Positions 51,224 to 59,731 of a stretch of DNA of 64,000 nucleotides are shown here, piece by piece. The position numbers and the translations under genes are program-made. The notes beneath the pieces were generated by a model. The model searched no databases. It had not been told where the DNA came from and saw only the letters and a list, made by a program, of their open reading frames with translations. Source of the stretch: Ruminococcus sp. (GTDB lineage: Bacteria > Bacillota > Clostridia > Oscillospirales > Acutalibacteraceae); contig SFGA01000001.1 in NCBI GenBank assembly GCA_004556705.1, positions 1 to 64,000 of the forward strand, given 5' to 3'. Each line of letters opens with the position of its first letter. The stretch's first letter is position 1.

Positions 51224-52696
51224 TTATTCAGCTTTCTTTTTTCTGCCCGTAAAGAGGGAAACGCCGAATATAACGCCCAAAAGAACAAGCGCAAAGGTCA
51301 TCCAACCGATAAGTACCGGCTTGCTCTGTGAAGCAAAGGTGTCATAATATCCTTTGAGATAAACGACAATTACGATAATCGGCAAAACATACTGCATGTA
51401 TGCTCTGACCCATTTCGGGAATTTCACGCCGTCGCCTGCGTTTGCTTCTTTGAGGAAATTTTCAAAGCCCCAACCGTTACGCCTTATGCAGAACATAACG
51501 AACAACAAGCTGCCGAGAGGCAAAAGGTTGTATGAAACAATGAAGTCCTCCAAGTCCATAATGCCCGTGCCGCTGCCAAGAGGCTGGAATTTTGAAAGGA
51601 CGTTGAAGCCTAAAATCGCAGGAATTGAAATGAGAGTTACGATAACAAAGTTTACAGCAACCGACTTTTTGCGTTCCCAATTTTTCATATCCATAAATGC
51701 CGCAATCAGGTTTTCGAATACAGCGACTACCGTCGAGAGAGCCGCAAATGACATAAAGATAAAGAAAAGAGTGCCCCAAAGTCTGCCGAAGGGCATCTGA
51801 TTAAAGAGGTTTGGCAATGTTATGAACAAAAGAGACGGACCTGCACCCGGCTCAACACCGAATGAGAAGCAAGCCGGTATAATTATAAATCCTGCCGTCA
51901 ATGCGACGAGCGTGTCCAAAATCATAACGCTTATAGCCTCGCCGCTGAGACGCTTTTCTTTACCGAGATAGCTGCCGAAGATTTCCATTGCGCCGATACC
52001 GAGGCTCAACGTAAAGAACGAGTGGCTCATCGCCGCAAAAATCGCAGTACCGAAGCCCGACTGCTTAACCGAAGCGAAATCGGGGACGAGATAGAACTTG
52101 AAACCCTCGCTTGCGTTCGGAAGCGTAGCAGAGTTGATTGCAAGAGCAATCATAAGGATAATAAGAAAAGTCATCATTACCTTTGTAATCTTTTCAACAC
52201 CGTTTTTAACGCCGAGAGCGCAGATGCCGAATGATATAACGATAGCGACAAATGCCCACAAGCCCATTGTCAAGGGTTGACCGAGCATAGCGGAAAATGC
52301 GTCTGCAACGCCGTCAACCGAGAGTCCTGTGAGCTTACCTGTGAGCTCAAGGTATGTGTAGTAGAGCATCCAACCTGCAACCATTGTATAGAACGACATC
52401 AAAAGGAAGCAACCGATAATGCTTATCCATTTAAGCCTGTGCCATTTAGTGCCTGCGGGCTCAAGCGTTTCAAACGCCCTGCCCATACCGTATCTGCTCG
52501 CTCTGCCTATCGCAAACTCCGAAACGAGAATGGGAAAGCCGAGTATAACCAAAAATGCCAAATACATTACTATAAAAGCCGCACCGCCGTACATTCCGCA
52601 AATATACGGGAATTTCCAAACGTTACCGATACCGACCGCACAGCCTGCCGAAACGAGAATAAAACCGAGTCTTGAACCGAACTTTTCTCTTTCCAT
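51224..52696 (-). CDS. Neurotransmitter:sodium symporter-family transporter
   Basis: A Na+-coupled importer of the LeuT type, usually for amino acids. 490 residues with 11-12 membrane helices. Helix 1 carries LVSAGCAVGIGNVWKFPYIC (the unwound GxGNxWRFPY-like segment that binds Na+ and substrate), followed by GGAAFIVMYLAFLVILGFPI and SEFAIGRASRYGMGRAF. Helix 6 region is FFTLSLGIGAMEIFGSYLG and helix 8 FIFMSFAALSTVVAVFENLIA. Bacterial members often have 11 helices and transport Tyr, Trp or Leu; substrate not predictable here. AGAGGTG precedes the ATG. Monocistronic with its own promoter. Confidence 0.95.
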   Translation of the reverse strand: MEREKFGSRLGFILVSAGCAVGIGNVWKFPYICGMYGGAAFIVMYLAFLVILGFPILVSEFAIGRASRYGMGRAFETLEPAGTKWHRLKWISIIGCFLLMSFYTMVAGWMLYYTYLELTGKLTGLSVDGVADAFSAMLGQPLTMGLWAFVAIVISFGICALGVKNGVEKITKVMMTFLIILMIALAINSATLPNASEGFKFYLVPDFASVKQSGFGTAIFAAMSHSFFTLSLGIGAMEIFGSYLGKEKRLSGEAISVMILDTLVALTAGFIIIPACFSFGVEPGAGPSLLFITLPNLFNQMPFGRLWGTLFFIFMSFAALSTVVAVFENLIAAFMDMKNWERKKSVAVNFVIVTLISIPAILGFNVLSKFQPLGSGTGIMDLEDFIVSYNLLPLGSLLFVMFCIRRNGWGFENFLKEANAGDGVKFPKWVRAYMQYVLPIIVIVVYLKGYYDTFASQSKPVLIGWMTFALVLLGVIFGVSLFTGRKKKAE

Positions 52697-52726
52697 AAAA
52701 CACCTCTTTCAAAATTGTCGTATTAT

Positions 52727-52755
52727 ATAATACCATATAATGCAAAAGCGTTCAA
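52727..52755 (-). promoter_or_regulatory. Promoter of the symporter gene
   Basis: On the minus strand TTGAAC (52755-52750), 17 bases, TATTAT (52732-52727). This separates the symporter from the small gene upstream. Confidence 0.7.
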
Positions 52756-52804
52756 TAAAAAAATCCTTGAAATCGGCAGGTTAAAGGCAGATTTTTCGTA
52801 AGCC

Positions 52805-52963
52805 TTAGATTTTCTCGAAGCGGATAATATCCCCGTCGGCATCCTTAATGCCTTTTTCAAAGCTTACAGAAAGCCTGCCGTCAATAACCTCCGTAAATTG
52901 AACAATTACAAATTCGTCAGTCTCGGCAAGGTCCTTAGTTATAATTTGCGTGCTGTTTTCCAT
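52805..52963 (-). CDS. 52-residue acidic protein behind an SOS promoter
   Basis: The frame starts MENSTQIITKDLAETDEFVI and continues VQFTEVIDGRLSVSFEKGIK, then DADGDIIRFEKI. It is acidic, has no membrane helix and no cysteine, and looks like a small beta-rich domain; no family recognised. AAAGGAG lies 12 bases upstream, somewhat far. The only promoter upstream on this strand is the one at 53069-53096, with a LexA-type box just after it, so the protein is probably made on DNA damage. Codon choice agrees with the surrounding genes. Confidence 0.6.
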   Translation of the reverse strand: MENSTQIITKDLAETDEFVIVQFTEVIDGRLSVSFEKGIKDADGDIIRFEKI

Positions 52964-53006
52964 TTAATTCAACTGCTCCTTTACATAATAATCACGCCGA
53001 AACATT

Positions 53007-53033
53007 TTAAGAATTTAGATGCGTAAAACACAT
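53007..53033 (-). CDS. Eight-codon open frame in the SOS leader (possible leader peptide or gene remnant)
   Basis: AAAGGAGAG lies at an ideal distance from an ATG that opens MCFTHLNS and then stops. So strong a translation start for eight codons suggests either a leader peptide controlling the downstream gene or the decayed start of a lost SOS gene. Confidence 0.3.
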   Translation of the reverse strand: MCFTHLNS

Positions 53034-53049
53034 ATTCCACTCTCCTTTC

Positions 53050-53063
53050 CGAACAAATGTTCG
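53050..53063. promoter_or_regulatory. LexA (SOS) box
   Basis: CGAACAAATGTTCG is a perfect palindrome fitting the Gram-positive LexA consensus (GAAC-N4-GTTC). It lies six bases downstream of the -10 of the minus-strand promoter, over the expected transcription start, where repressor binding would block transcription. Confidence 0.75.
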
Positions 53064-53068
53064 TACTT

Positions 53069-53096
53069 ATAATACCACATTCTTTCATAAAGTCAA
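53069..53096 (-). promoter_or_regulatory. Promoter of the SOS-controlled small gene
   Basis: On the minus strand TTGACT (53096-53091), 16 bases, TATTAT (53074-53069), followed directly by the LexA box. Confidence 0.7.
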
Positions 53097-53203
53097 TACC
53101 TTTGGAATATTTAAGTACAAATAACGGTACTCACAAAAAAATATATTGACAAACACCCTTTATAAATGTTAGTTTATAATCAGAAAGGTTAGGGGGTATT
53201 TAT

Positions 53204-53716
53204 ATGGCTGATTTTAAGAAATTCAAGGAAAAGCATGAAACCGTAATTCAGTTTATCAAGTTTTCGCTTATTTCAATGCTTGCAGGTCTTACGGAAACAA
53301 TTTCATTTTTGATAATGAGCTATCTTTTGCCTGCGAGGCTGCCGACTAAATTTGATTTCTTTGTCTTTCACTATGATACAACGGGAATGTTCGTGGCGTT
53401 TTTCGTCTCGGCAATTCTTGCGGAAATAGTATCGTTTACAATCAACCGAAAAGCGACATTTAATGCTAACAACAGCGTTGTAAAAAGTGCGGTTATGTAC
53501 TTTTCAATGGTGCTTGTCGTAATTTGCCTAAAGACTTGGATTGCAGGTGCGTTGCAGCCCGTTATGCGTGGTGTTACTGACATAAAGCTTCTTATCGATT
53601 GGGTGCCGAAGCTCGTTTCAATGCTTGTTGCGGTGGCGATAATCTTCCCGATGAACAAGTTTGTGATTATGAAGCACACAGACGAGCCCGAAAAGGAAAA
53701 GGCGGAAGAAAAGTAA
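53204..53716 (+). CDS. GtrA-family membrane protein
   Basis: 170 residues with four membrane helices (about 15-37, 60-85, 95-118, 134-155). IQFIKFSLISMLAGLTETISF and the segment ending in VSFTINRKATFNA are typical of GtrA-like proteins, which help to move lipid-linked sugars (undecaprenyl-phosphate-glucose in phage GtrA) across the membrane. It ends in a charged tail (HTDEPEKEKAEEK). No glycosyltransferase is adjacent; the one at 57.1 kb is on the other strand. GGTTAGGGGG precedes the ATG. Confidence 0.88.
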   Translation: MADFKKFKEKHETVIQFIKFSLISMLAGLTETISFLIMSYLLPARLPTKFDFFVFHYDTTGMFVAFFVSAILAEIVSFTINRKATFNANNSVVKSAVMYFSMVLVVICLKTWIAGALQPVMRGVTDIKLLIDWVPKLVSMLVAVAIIFPMNKFVIMKHTDEPEKEKAEEK

Positions 53717-53734
53717 ATATAAATACAAAAAAAC

Positions 53735-53769
53735 GACGGCTTATTTCACACGAAGTAAGCCGTCATTTT
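53735..53769. terminator. Bidirectional terminator
   Basis: GACGGCTTA and TAAGCCGTC with a 12-base loop, flanked by AAAAAAAC and ATTTTT; it serves the convergent gtrA-like and lipoprotein genes. Confidence 0.8.
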
Positions 53770-53778
53770 TAGCTTTGT

Positions 53779-54273
53779 TTAATTGAATGTAAATATTAAA
53801 CTTTTGTCGGGAACGGAAATTTCAACGATTTTCGTGCCCTGCAAATTCGTCTTGATTTGAAATTTTGTGCCGTCATAAGCACCCGAAAAAACGAGAAAAT
53901 CACCTGATTTTGTCTGCGACAATGCCGTACCGCTTTTTTGTGCCGCCGTCAAAGTCTTGTTAAGCACGGATATTGCGGAATTTTCGGAAAAATAATTCTC
54001 GACAGATGAAATTTTCAACCCCGAAAACTCTGCCGCAGAGCCGTTTTCGTCCTTTGTGAGCGTAAGACCGTCTATGTATTTCGGCGAGGAATAGCAGAGA
54101 TTTATATAGCCTGCTCTTTTCGTGAGCCTTGCCGTGGATTGCGACGAATTGTGCTCAATTAAAATATCGGCTGAAATTTCCTCGGGCAGATTAAGAGCCC
54201 TGCCTGTTGTTGCATTTGAACATCCTGTAAGCAGAAAAATTAACGCAGTTGTCGCAAACAGGAATTTTCTCAT
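53779..54273 (-). CDS. Small lipoprotein of unknown function
   Basis: 164 residues. The signal peptide MRKFLFATTALIFLLTGCSN ends in the lipobox LTGC. The mature part has RLTKRAGYINLCYSSPKYIDGLTL and ends in a beta-rich region (KFQIKTNLQGTKIVEISVP). No family recognised. It starts nine bases after nnr, so the order acpS-nnr-lipoprotein looks like one operon; in Clostridia a lipoprotein of the LolA/germination-related kind is common at this spot, but I cannot confirm it. Confidence 0.75.
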   Translation of the reverse strand: MRKFLFATTALIFLLTGCSNATTGRALNLPEEISADILIEHNSSQSTARLTKRAGYINLCYSSPKYIDGLTLTKDENGSAAEFSGLKISSVENYFSENSAISVLNKTLTAAQKSGTALSQTKSGDFLVFSGAYDGTKFQIKTNLQGTKIVEISVPDKSLIFTFN

Positions 54274-54282
54274 AAATTGTTA

Positions 54283-55824
54283 TCACCCTTTTTCAAAGGC
54301 GGAAAGCGTTTTCGGAAGCTCTGTTATTATCTTTTGTGCCGTCATACCCATTTTTGAATATTTTTCGGTCGCAATATCACCTGCATAGCCGTGGATAAAT
54401 GTTCCCATAACTGCGGAAAGGTCGGGATTTATCTTCTGACAAATCAGCGATACGATTATGCCTGCAAGCACATCTCCGCTTCCTGCCGTTGCAAGTCCCG
54501 AATTTCCCGTCGTGTTAATGTAAAAATCCTCGCCGTTGCTTGAAACGACTGTGCGTGAGCCTTTAAGCACAACGGTTGCGCCCGTGAGTTCTACCAAGTC
54601 TCTGCAAGCGCCTATTCTGTCTGCTTGCACTTCTTTTGCCGTACAGCCGAGCAGCCTTGCCGCCTCTCCCGGATGAGGGGTTATTATAACCTTCGCCTTT
54701 GCGTTTTTTATTATATCTATGCTCTCGCACATTGAATTTATGCCGTCAGCGTCTAAAACAATCGGCACTTCCGAATTTTCAAGCACGGAGGTTACAACCT
54801 GTTTTGTGTCGTAATCGTTGCCGAGACCGCAGCCTATAAGCACGGCAGAGCAGTTTTTAAGCTCCGATTTAATCCGAGCCTCGCAAAGTGTCGAAATTCT
54901 GCCGAATTTGTTTGAGGGCAGGGGGATAAGCACCTTTTCGGGACAAGTGTTCATCATAACGGGGTATGCCTTGTCGGGGAAAGCAAGCTTTACAATTCCT
55001 GCACCGCATTCCGACGCCGCCTGTGAGGAAAGAAGCGCAGCACCGGGCATTTCATAGCTTCCTGCTATAATCAACGCCTTGCCGAAATCGCCCTTGTTGG
55101 AAAGCTCGCTTCGTTTCGGCATTTTCGATTTTATATCGTTTATGTTAAGCGTGTAGCCGCCCGAAAATGAGCGTAAAATATCCTCGGGAATACCGATTGA
55201 AGCTACTTGAATTTCTCCTACAAATTCCGCAGAGGGATAATATACAAGCGAATATTTGAGCGCAATTACAGAAATTGTCATATCCGCCTTGACGCACGGA
55301 GCTAAAAGCTCGCTCGAGTCCGCACACATACCGCTTGGCAGGTCAATGCTCACAACGTAGCCGTTGCTCTCGGACATTTTCTTGAAAAGGCGTTGCAGTC
55401 TTTCGTCGGGAACACCCGAAAATCCCGTTCCGAAAACACAATCGACAATAATATCGCTGTCTTGAATTAAGAGGTCATATTTTTCATCGTTGTCGCAGTA
55501 GCTTTCAATTTGAACGCCGCTGTTTTTTATACGCTCAAGCATTTCCATCGCCGTGTCGGCAACAGGCTCGCCCATAGTCAAAAGCACCGTTACCCTGTAG
55601 CCGTTTTCGGAGAGCTTGCGTGCGATAACATAACCGTCACCGCCGTTTTTGCCCTTGCCACATACAATCAAAACCCTGCGAAGTCCCGTATCGTCAAACT
55701 TGTTGCGTATGACCTTTGCACACGCAGAGCCTGCATTTTCCATAAGGCGAAGAAAGGTAATTCCGCCCTCGTTCGCCATATTTTCAACCTCTCTTATCTG
55801 CTGTGAAGAAAGTATTTTAATCAT
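54283..55824 (-). CDS. nnr: Bifunctional NAD(P)H-hydrate repair enzyme
   Basis: It repairs hydrated NAD(P)H: the N-terminal domain epimerises it, the C-terminal domain dehydrates it with ADP. 513 residues. Epimerase, residues 1-215: LRRVLIVCGKGKNGGDGYVIARKL, SDIIVDCVFGTGFSGVP, VVSIDLPSGMCADS. Dehydratase, residues 235-510: KGDFGKALIIAGSYEMPGAALLSS, VLIGCGLGNDYDTKQVV, VIITPHPGEAARLLG and the ATP-site GNSGLATAGSGDVLAGIIVS. It overlaps acpS by four bases, a usual pair in Firmicutes. Confidence 0.96.
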   Translation of the reverse strand: MIKILSSQQIREVENMANEGGITFLRLMENAGSACAKVIRNKFDDTGLRRVLIVCGKGKNGGDGYVIARKLSENGYRVTVLLTMGEPVADTAMEMLERIKNSGVQIESYCDNDEKYDLLIQDSDIIVDCVFGTGFSGVPDERLQRLFKKMSESNGYVVSIDLPSGMCADSSELLAPCVKADMTISVIALKYSLVYYPSAEFVGEIQVASIGIPEDILRSFSGGYTLNINDIKSKMPKRSELSNKGDFGKALIIAGSYEMPGAALLSSQAASECGAGIVKLAFPDKAYPVMMNTCPEKVLIPLPSNKFGRISTLCEARIKSELKNCSAVLIGCGLGNDYDTKQVVTSVLENSEVPIVLDADGINSMCESIDIIKNAKAKVIITPHPGEAARLLGCTAKEVQADRIGACRDLVELTGATVVLKGSRTVVSSNGEDFYINTTGNSGLATAGSGDVLAGIIVSLICQKINPDLSAVMGTFIHGYAGDIATEKYSKMGMTAQKIITELPKTLSAFEKG

Positions 55825-56192
55825 ATTCGGTCCTCCTTACCGTAAGCAATTACCGAAGCCGTCGCAACCGTGTCGGTGTGAGCTATGCTGAGTGAAAATT
55901 CAAGTCCCTTTTCATTTGCGATTTTTTGAGCCTTGCCCGAAAGAGCAAAATACGGCGCACCGTATTCGTCGTGCAAAACCTGAACCTCGCAGAGCGAAAA
56001 TCTACGAACACCCGTACCGAGAGCCTTTGCGAAAGCCTCCTTTGCACAAAATGCACCTGCATAGCTTTCGTATCTTTTACTTTCAAGCTCTTTAAGCTCG
56101 TCCTCACCGTAAACACGGGCTTTGAAGCTCTCACTTTTGAGTGAACGCTCAATCCGCTTTATATCGACAATATCAATACCGTTTCTTATCAT
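55821..56192 (-). CDS. acpS: Holo-[acyl-carrier-protein] synthase
   Basis: It moves 4'-phosphopantetheine from CoA onto ACP. 123 residues: MIRNGIDIVDIKRIERSL (catalytic Asp8), YAGAFCAKEAFAKALGTG (Glu of the CAKEA motif) and LSIAHTDTVATASVIA. ATG 56192 has GGAGG at the right distance. A GTG- or ATG-led longer form from 56204 has none. The operon's promoter lies in the divergent region shared with nagB. Confidence 0.95.
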   Translation of the reverse strand: MIRNGIDIVDIKRIERSLKSESFKARVYGEDELKELESKRYESYAGAFCAKEAFAKALGTGVRRFSLCEVQVLHDEYGAPYFALSGKAQKIANEKGLEFSLSIAHTDTVATASVIAYGKEDRI

Positions 56193-56229
56193 ATCTGCCT
56201 CCATAAATGCTATCCTTTGGCTTACTTCC

Positions 56230-56309
56230 TAATTGTACCATAAATCTCATTACAAATAAAACGAAAATATAAATAAATGTTGAATTTTTTATGTTTTATG
56301 GTACAATTA
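56230..56309. promoter_or_regulatory. Symmetric divergent control region of acpS-nnr and nagB
   Basis: TAATTGTACCATAAA (56230-56244) and TTTATGGTACAATTA (56295-56309) are perfect 15-bp inverted copies, 50 bases apart. Each contains TACAAT at the expected -10 of the gene it faces. For nagB the promoter is TTGAAT (56280-56285), 16 bases, TACAAT (56302-56307). The facing -35 for acpS is poor. The symmetry suggests joint control by one regulator. Confidence 0.65.
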
Positions 56310-56345
56310 TACTTCGAAGAAAAATAAAAGAAGAGAAGTGAGTGT

Positions 56346-57065
56346 ATGAATATATACATAATGGAAAACGCACAGGAAATCGGAAAGGCGGTCGGCAAGC
56401 TCTTTGTTGACGCAATTAACAAAAAGCCCGACATTACACTCGGACTTGCAACAGGCGCATCGCCCATTCCGACATATAAGTATATCGCAGAGGAATACAA
56501 AAAGGGTAATGTTTCCTTAAAGGACGTTAAGACATATAACCTTGACGAATATGTTAATCTTCCCAAAGAGGATAAAAACAGCTATTATTCATTTATGCAC
56601 GCAGAGCTGTTTGACCACACCGATATTAAAGAGGAGAACGTTCATTTCCTCAACGGCAATGCCGAAAATATCGAAGCGGAATGTGAAAACTATGATGATA
56701 TGCTCGATGAAGCTAAGGTTGACATTCAGCTTCTCGGCATAGGCAGAAACGGACATATCGGCTTTAATGAGCCGTCAATCCGCTTCTCAAAGGGATCTTT
56801 CAAGGTTAAGCTTACACAGAGCACAATTTCCGCAAACTCAAAGTATTTTGACGAAAATCCGATGCCCACTCACGCTCTTACAATGGGCGTAGGTTCAATT
56901 ATGAAGGCTCAAAAAATCGTGCTTATCGCAACGGGAATTGACAAGGCGGACGCTATATCGGCAATGATTTCGGGCGACGTTACACCCGTTTGCCCCGCTT
57001 CGATTTTGCAGTTCCACCACGACGTTGACGTTTATATCGACAAGGCTGCCGCAAGCCTCTTATAA
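56346..57065 (+). CDS. nagB: Glucosamine-6-phosphate deaminase
   Basis: It converts glucosamine-6-P to fructose-6-P and ammonia, feeding amino sugars into glycolysis. 239 residues: LGLATGASPIPTYKYIAEEY (phosphate site), YNLDEYVNLPKEDKNSYY (catalytic Asp), LLGIGRNGHIGFNEPS (with the catalytic His and Glu nearby) and ALTMGVGSIMKAQKIVLIATG. No nagA next to it. Terminator follows. Confidence 0.96.
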   Translation: MNIYIMENAQEIGKAVGKLFVDAINKKPDITLGLATGASPIPTYKYIAEEYKKGNVSLKDVKTYNLDEYVNLPKEDKNSYYSFMHAELFDHTDIKEENVHFLNGNAENIEAECENYDDMLDEAKVDIQLLGIGRNGHIGFNEPSIRFSKGSFKVKLTQSTISANSKYFDENPMPTHALTMGVGSIMKAQKIVLIATGIDKADAISAMISGDVTPVCPASILQFHHDVDVYIDKAAASLL

Positions 57066-57091
57066 TTTCAAATTTCAGAAGCATATAAAAT

Positions 57092-57129
57092 GACCGAGTA
57101 TTTTTTGAAAATACTCGGTCTGATTTTTT
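57092..57129. terminator. Bidirectional terminator after nagB
   Basis: GACCGAGTATTTT and AAAATACTCGGTC form a 13-bp stem around TTG, followed by TGATTTTTT; the convergent glycosyltransferase gene ends 12 bases away. Confidence 0.85.
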
Positions 57130-57140
57130 ATATCACATTT

Positions 57141-59546
57141 TTATTCTGTGATTTCTCCGTGATGACGGCTGACGAATTTGTCGAAGCTTGCAAATTGCTC
57201 CGTTGCCAAATGTGAAATCTCGTTGATTTTTTCCTCGGAAACGGTGTTCGCAAGGGGAATAAGCTCTTCTGCGGTAAGGCTTGAAAGCTTATCAAGCGTG
57301 ATTATGCTATCGCTCAGGCTCAAATCGGATATAACGTTCGACATCTTCTCACTATAGCAAATAGGAAGCACCTTCTTGCCTGCGATATAGCCTAAAATCA
57401 TAGCGTGGAAACGGGTTGCGACAACATATTCGCTCGTCTCGATTTCGTTTGTGATTTCGTTCAAAGTATTACTGTAAACAACATTTTTTACGTTGCTTGA
57501 AATCTCCTCGGGCAGAGCCGCTAAAATTCTGTCTGCGGCAGCATTATCGCCCTCAAACGCACAGAAGCTCAAAAGCGAAACCGCATATCCGTCGCTTGAA
57601 AAACGCTTTATCAGTTCAACGATTTTATTTTCATAAGCCTCCGCTGTCGATTTTTCAATCGTTCTGAACGGTGCGAGCGTATCAATAACGGAAACCGATA
57701 CCTTTTTTTCGCTCTCTTTTTTCTCGACAGGAAATCTGAAAAGCAGGTCGGGTGCATAGCGGACGGTGGGAATATCGCTGAAAAGATTGTAGGAATATCT
57801 GTCCCTGAAGCAAATATCAGTCCATTTTTTGAATTCGCCTGCCCACATATCTCGGTAGCGGTTATCGGTATAAGGACCGAAATTGTTTGAAACGGCAAAG
57901 AATTTTTTACCGCTTAATTTTCTTTCCTGCCTTATGTCAAAATCAAGCTGCCAATTGCCTATCTGCTGATAAATCGAGCCGCCGATATGAACAACGCCGT
58001 CGCAAATTTTAAGAAGCAGCTTTTCAAAAAGATTACTCTTATTAAATTTTTCTCCGAAAACGTTTATTTTAATAATATCGGGTCGGGTAGCGTCATAAAA
58101 TCTGACGTTCGGATAACGGGAGAAAAACTCCACATAACTTGGCTCGTATATAATGTAAAACATAGTGTCCGGGTAACGCTTGAAGAGCATATCAAAGAAA
58201 GCGTCGTCGCCTACATTGTGCCCGTAAAAACCGTAAAGCATAAATCTTGAGGTAACTCTTCTGCCGTCACGGGTGTATTTTTCCTTTGCGTTTCGAAGCA
58301 TTGTAAAAGGCTTCTTTATCTTCCTCAACGGTGCAAAAAGCCTGTATGACCTGCTGTTTATGACAAGGTTATATTGACCTAAAAGATTGGCGTATTGAGC
58401 GTTGAGTGTTTGAATTCGCTGCTCTGATTCGGCGTTGAGCCTTGAAAGCTCTGCATTTTTTTCACGTTCAAGCCGTGCACTCTCCTTTTCCGATTCGTAC
58501 AGCTCCTTGAAGGAATTTAAGCTCTCCTTTAACTTGTCGGCTTCTTCCTTGTCAAAATAAATCTCATTTTTATGAAGATTATATAAATCTCTGATTGTAA
58601 AGCCGAATTTTTCCTCTGCAAGCTCGACATATTTTTTATCCTTGAAAAGCTCATCAAGCTTTTTCATTTCCAAAACTTTGTTGTCGGGATACATCGGAAG
58701 CGCACCGCCTAAAACGAAAGCCTTTTCAAGCTCCAATTCCTCGTCGGTATGCTCTTTTAATTTCAGTTTATCGGAAAAAGCCTCCAAGAACATTTCCCTC
58801 GGGCAGTCATTGACGAGTTTGTAAGTGATCCTAACATACTCTTCGTTTTGACCGATAGTTTCCGCATTGCCGAGTGTACTGTTGTTGGCGTGCCAAATAC
58901 GGTAAAACACAAGTTTTTCGGGATAAATATAAAGCGGACATATAAAATTCATACGAATCCAATAGTCGTAGTCGTGAAGCTTATTGAGCGTCAAATCGTG
59001 GTCGCCGAGCTTTTCATAAACACTCATTCGCATAACCACACTGCTGTGGCAAAGGAAATTCGAATGGTCATAAAATCTTCTTACAAAGCCTGCCTGCGTC
59101 ATATTTTCACGGTTGAATACATTAAGCACGGCATAAGGTAAAGTTTCAAGAGTGAAAGCAACACAATTCTCATCTATGAGCGTTGCATGGGTAAAGCAAG
59201 CTCCGTATTGAGCGTTTTCCTCAAGAAACTTAATTTGCTTTTCAATTTTGTCCTCAACCCAAATATCATCGGAGTCGATATGAGCGATATACTCGCCTTT
59301 TGCACGGTGGAGGCACTCGTTGTTGGCATTTGAAATATTGAAATTTTTCGGCAGGGTGTAAAGCTCTATCCTGTCGTCGTCATAGCTTTTGACAATTTCC
59401 GCCGTGTTATCCGTCGAACAGTCGTCAACAATGATAATCTGCAAATTTTTATAGGTTTGATTAAGCACGCTTTCAAGCGATTGAGCGATTGTTTTACTTG
59501 CGTTATACGCATTCATGCAAACGCTGACAAGTTTTTCCAAAGCCAT
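57141..59546 (-). CDS. Two-domain glycosyltransferase (GT2) and polysaccharide pyruvyltransferase
   Basis: 801 residues, likely for cell-surface polysaccharide. Residues 1-240: GT2 fold with VSVCMNAYNASKTIAQSLES, IIIVDDCSTDNTAEIV, EYIAHIDSDDIWVEDKIEKQ (the DxD-type metal site) and HDYDYWIRM. Residues about 330-400: coiled coil rich in Glu/Lys/Leu. Residues 430-790: pyruvyltransferase-like domain with MLYGFYGHNVGDDAFFDML, GVVHIGGSIYQQIG, FFAVSNNFGPY and VVATRFHAMILGYIAGKKVLPI. This fusion lets one protein extend and cap a glycan. Start ATG 59546 has GGAGG six bases upstream; 24 in-frame upstream residues are rejected. No transferase neighbours, so it acts apart from a capsule locus. Confidence 0.88.
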   Translation of the reverse strand: MALEKLVSVCMNAYNASKTIAQSLESVLNQTYKNLQIIIVDDCSTDNTAEIVKSYDDDRIELYTLPKNFNISNANNECLHRAKGEYIAHIDSDDIWVEDKIEKQIKFLEENAQYGACFTHATLIDENCVAFTLETLPYAVLNVFNRENMTQAGFVRRFYDHSNFLCHSSVVMRMSVYEKLGDHDLTLNKLHDYDYWIRMNFICPLYIYPEKLVFYRIWHANNSTLGNAETIGQNEEYVRITYKLVNDCPREMFLEAFSDKLKLKEHTDEELELEKAFVLGGALPMYPDNKVLEMKKLDELFKDKKYVELAEEKFGFTIRDLYNLHKNEIYFDKEEADKLKESLNSFKELYESEKESARLEREKNAELSRLNAESEQRIQTLNAQYANLLGQYNLVINSRSYRLFAPLRKIKKPFTMLRNAKEKYTRDGRRVTSRFMLYGFYGHNVGDDAFFDMLFKRYPDTMFYIIYEPSYVEFFSRYPNVRFYDATRPDIIKINVFGEKFNKSNLFEKLLLKICDGVVHIGGSIYQQIGNWQLDFDIRQERKLSGKKFFAVSNNFGPYTDNRYRDMWAGEFKKWTDICFRDRYSYNLFSDIPTVRYAPDLLFRFPVEKKESEKKVSVSVIDTLAPFRTIEKSTAEAYENKIVELIKRFSSDGYAVSLLSFCAFEGDNAAADRILAALPEEISSNVKNVVYSNTLNEITNEIETSEYVVATRFHAMILGYIAGKKVLPICYSEKMSNVISDLSLSDSIITLDKLSSLTAEELIPLANTVSEEKINEISHLATEQFASFDKFVSRHHGEITE

Positions 59547-59669
59547 ATAGTCCTCCGAATTATTACCTGATACTACTGAAAATATACCACAATTTTCATA
59601 AAAACGCAACATTAACAAGCGTCCGTCAAAAATAATATAATGTATTGCTCCCCAAAAAAATGTTTATAG

Positions 59670-59715
59670 AGGTAATTTACGGGTAAAAATAGTCTTAAGG
59701 ACACATAAATTACCT
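59670..59715. promoter_or_regulatory. Inverted repeat in the mazF leader
   Basis: AGGTAATTTA (59670-59679) and TAAATTACCT (59706-59715) are perfect 10-bp arms, the second ending two bases before the mazF Shine-Dalgarno (GGAGAG). It may be an operator or an mRNA hairpin that restrains translation. The rest of 59547-59731 shows no gene. Confidence 0.5.
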
Positions 59716-59731
59716 TTGGAGAGTGATAAAA

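Noticed and set aside
53143..53180. Promoter TTGACA...TATAAT before the GtrA-like gene
   Set aside because: The spacing between the two boxes is about 23 bases, too long; a promoter probably exists here, but I could not place it.
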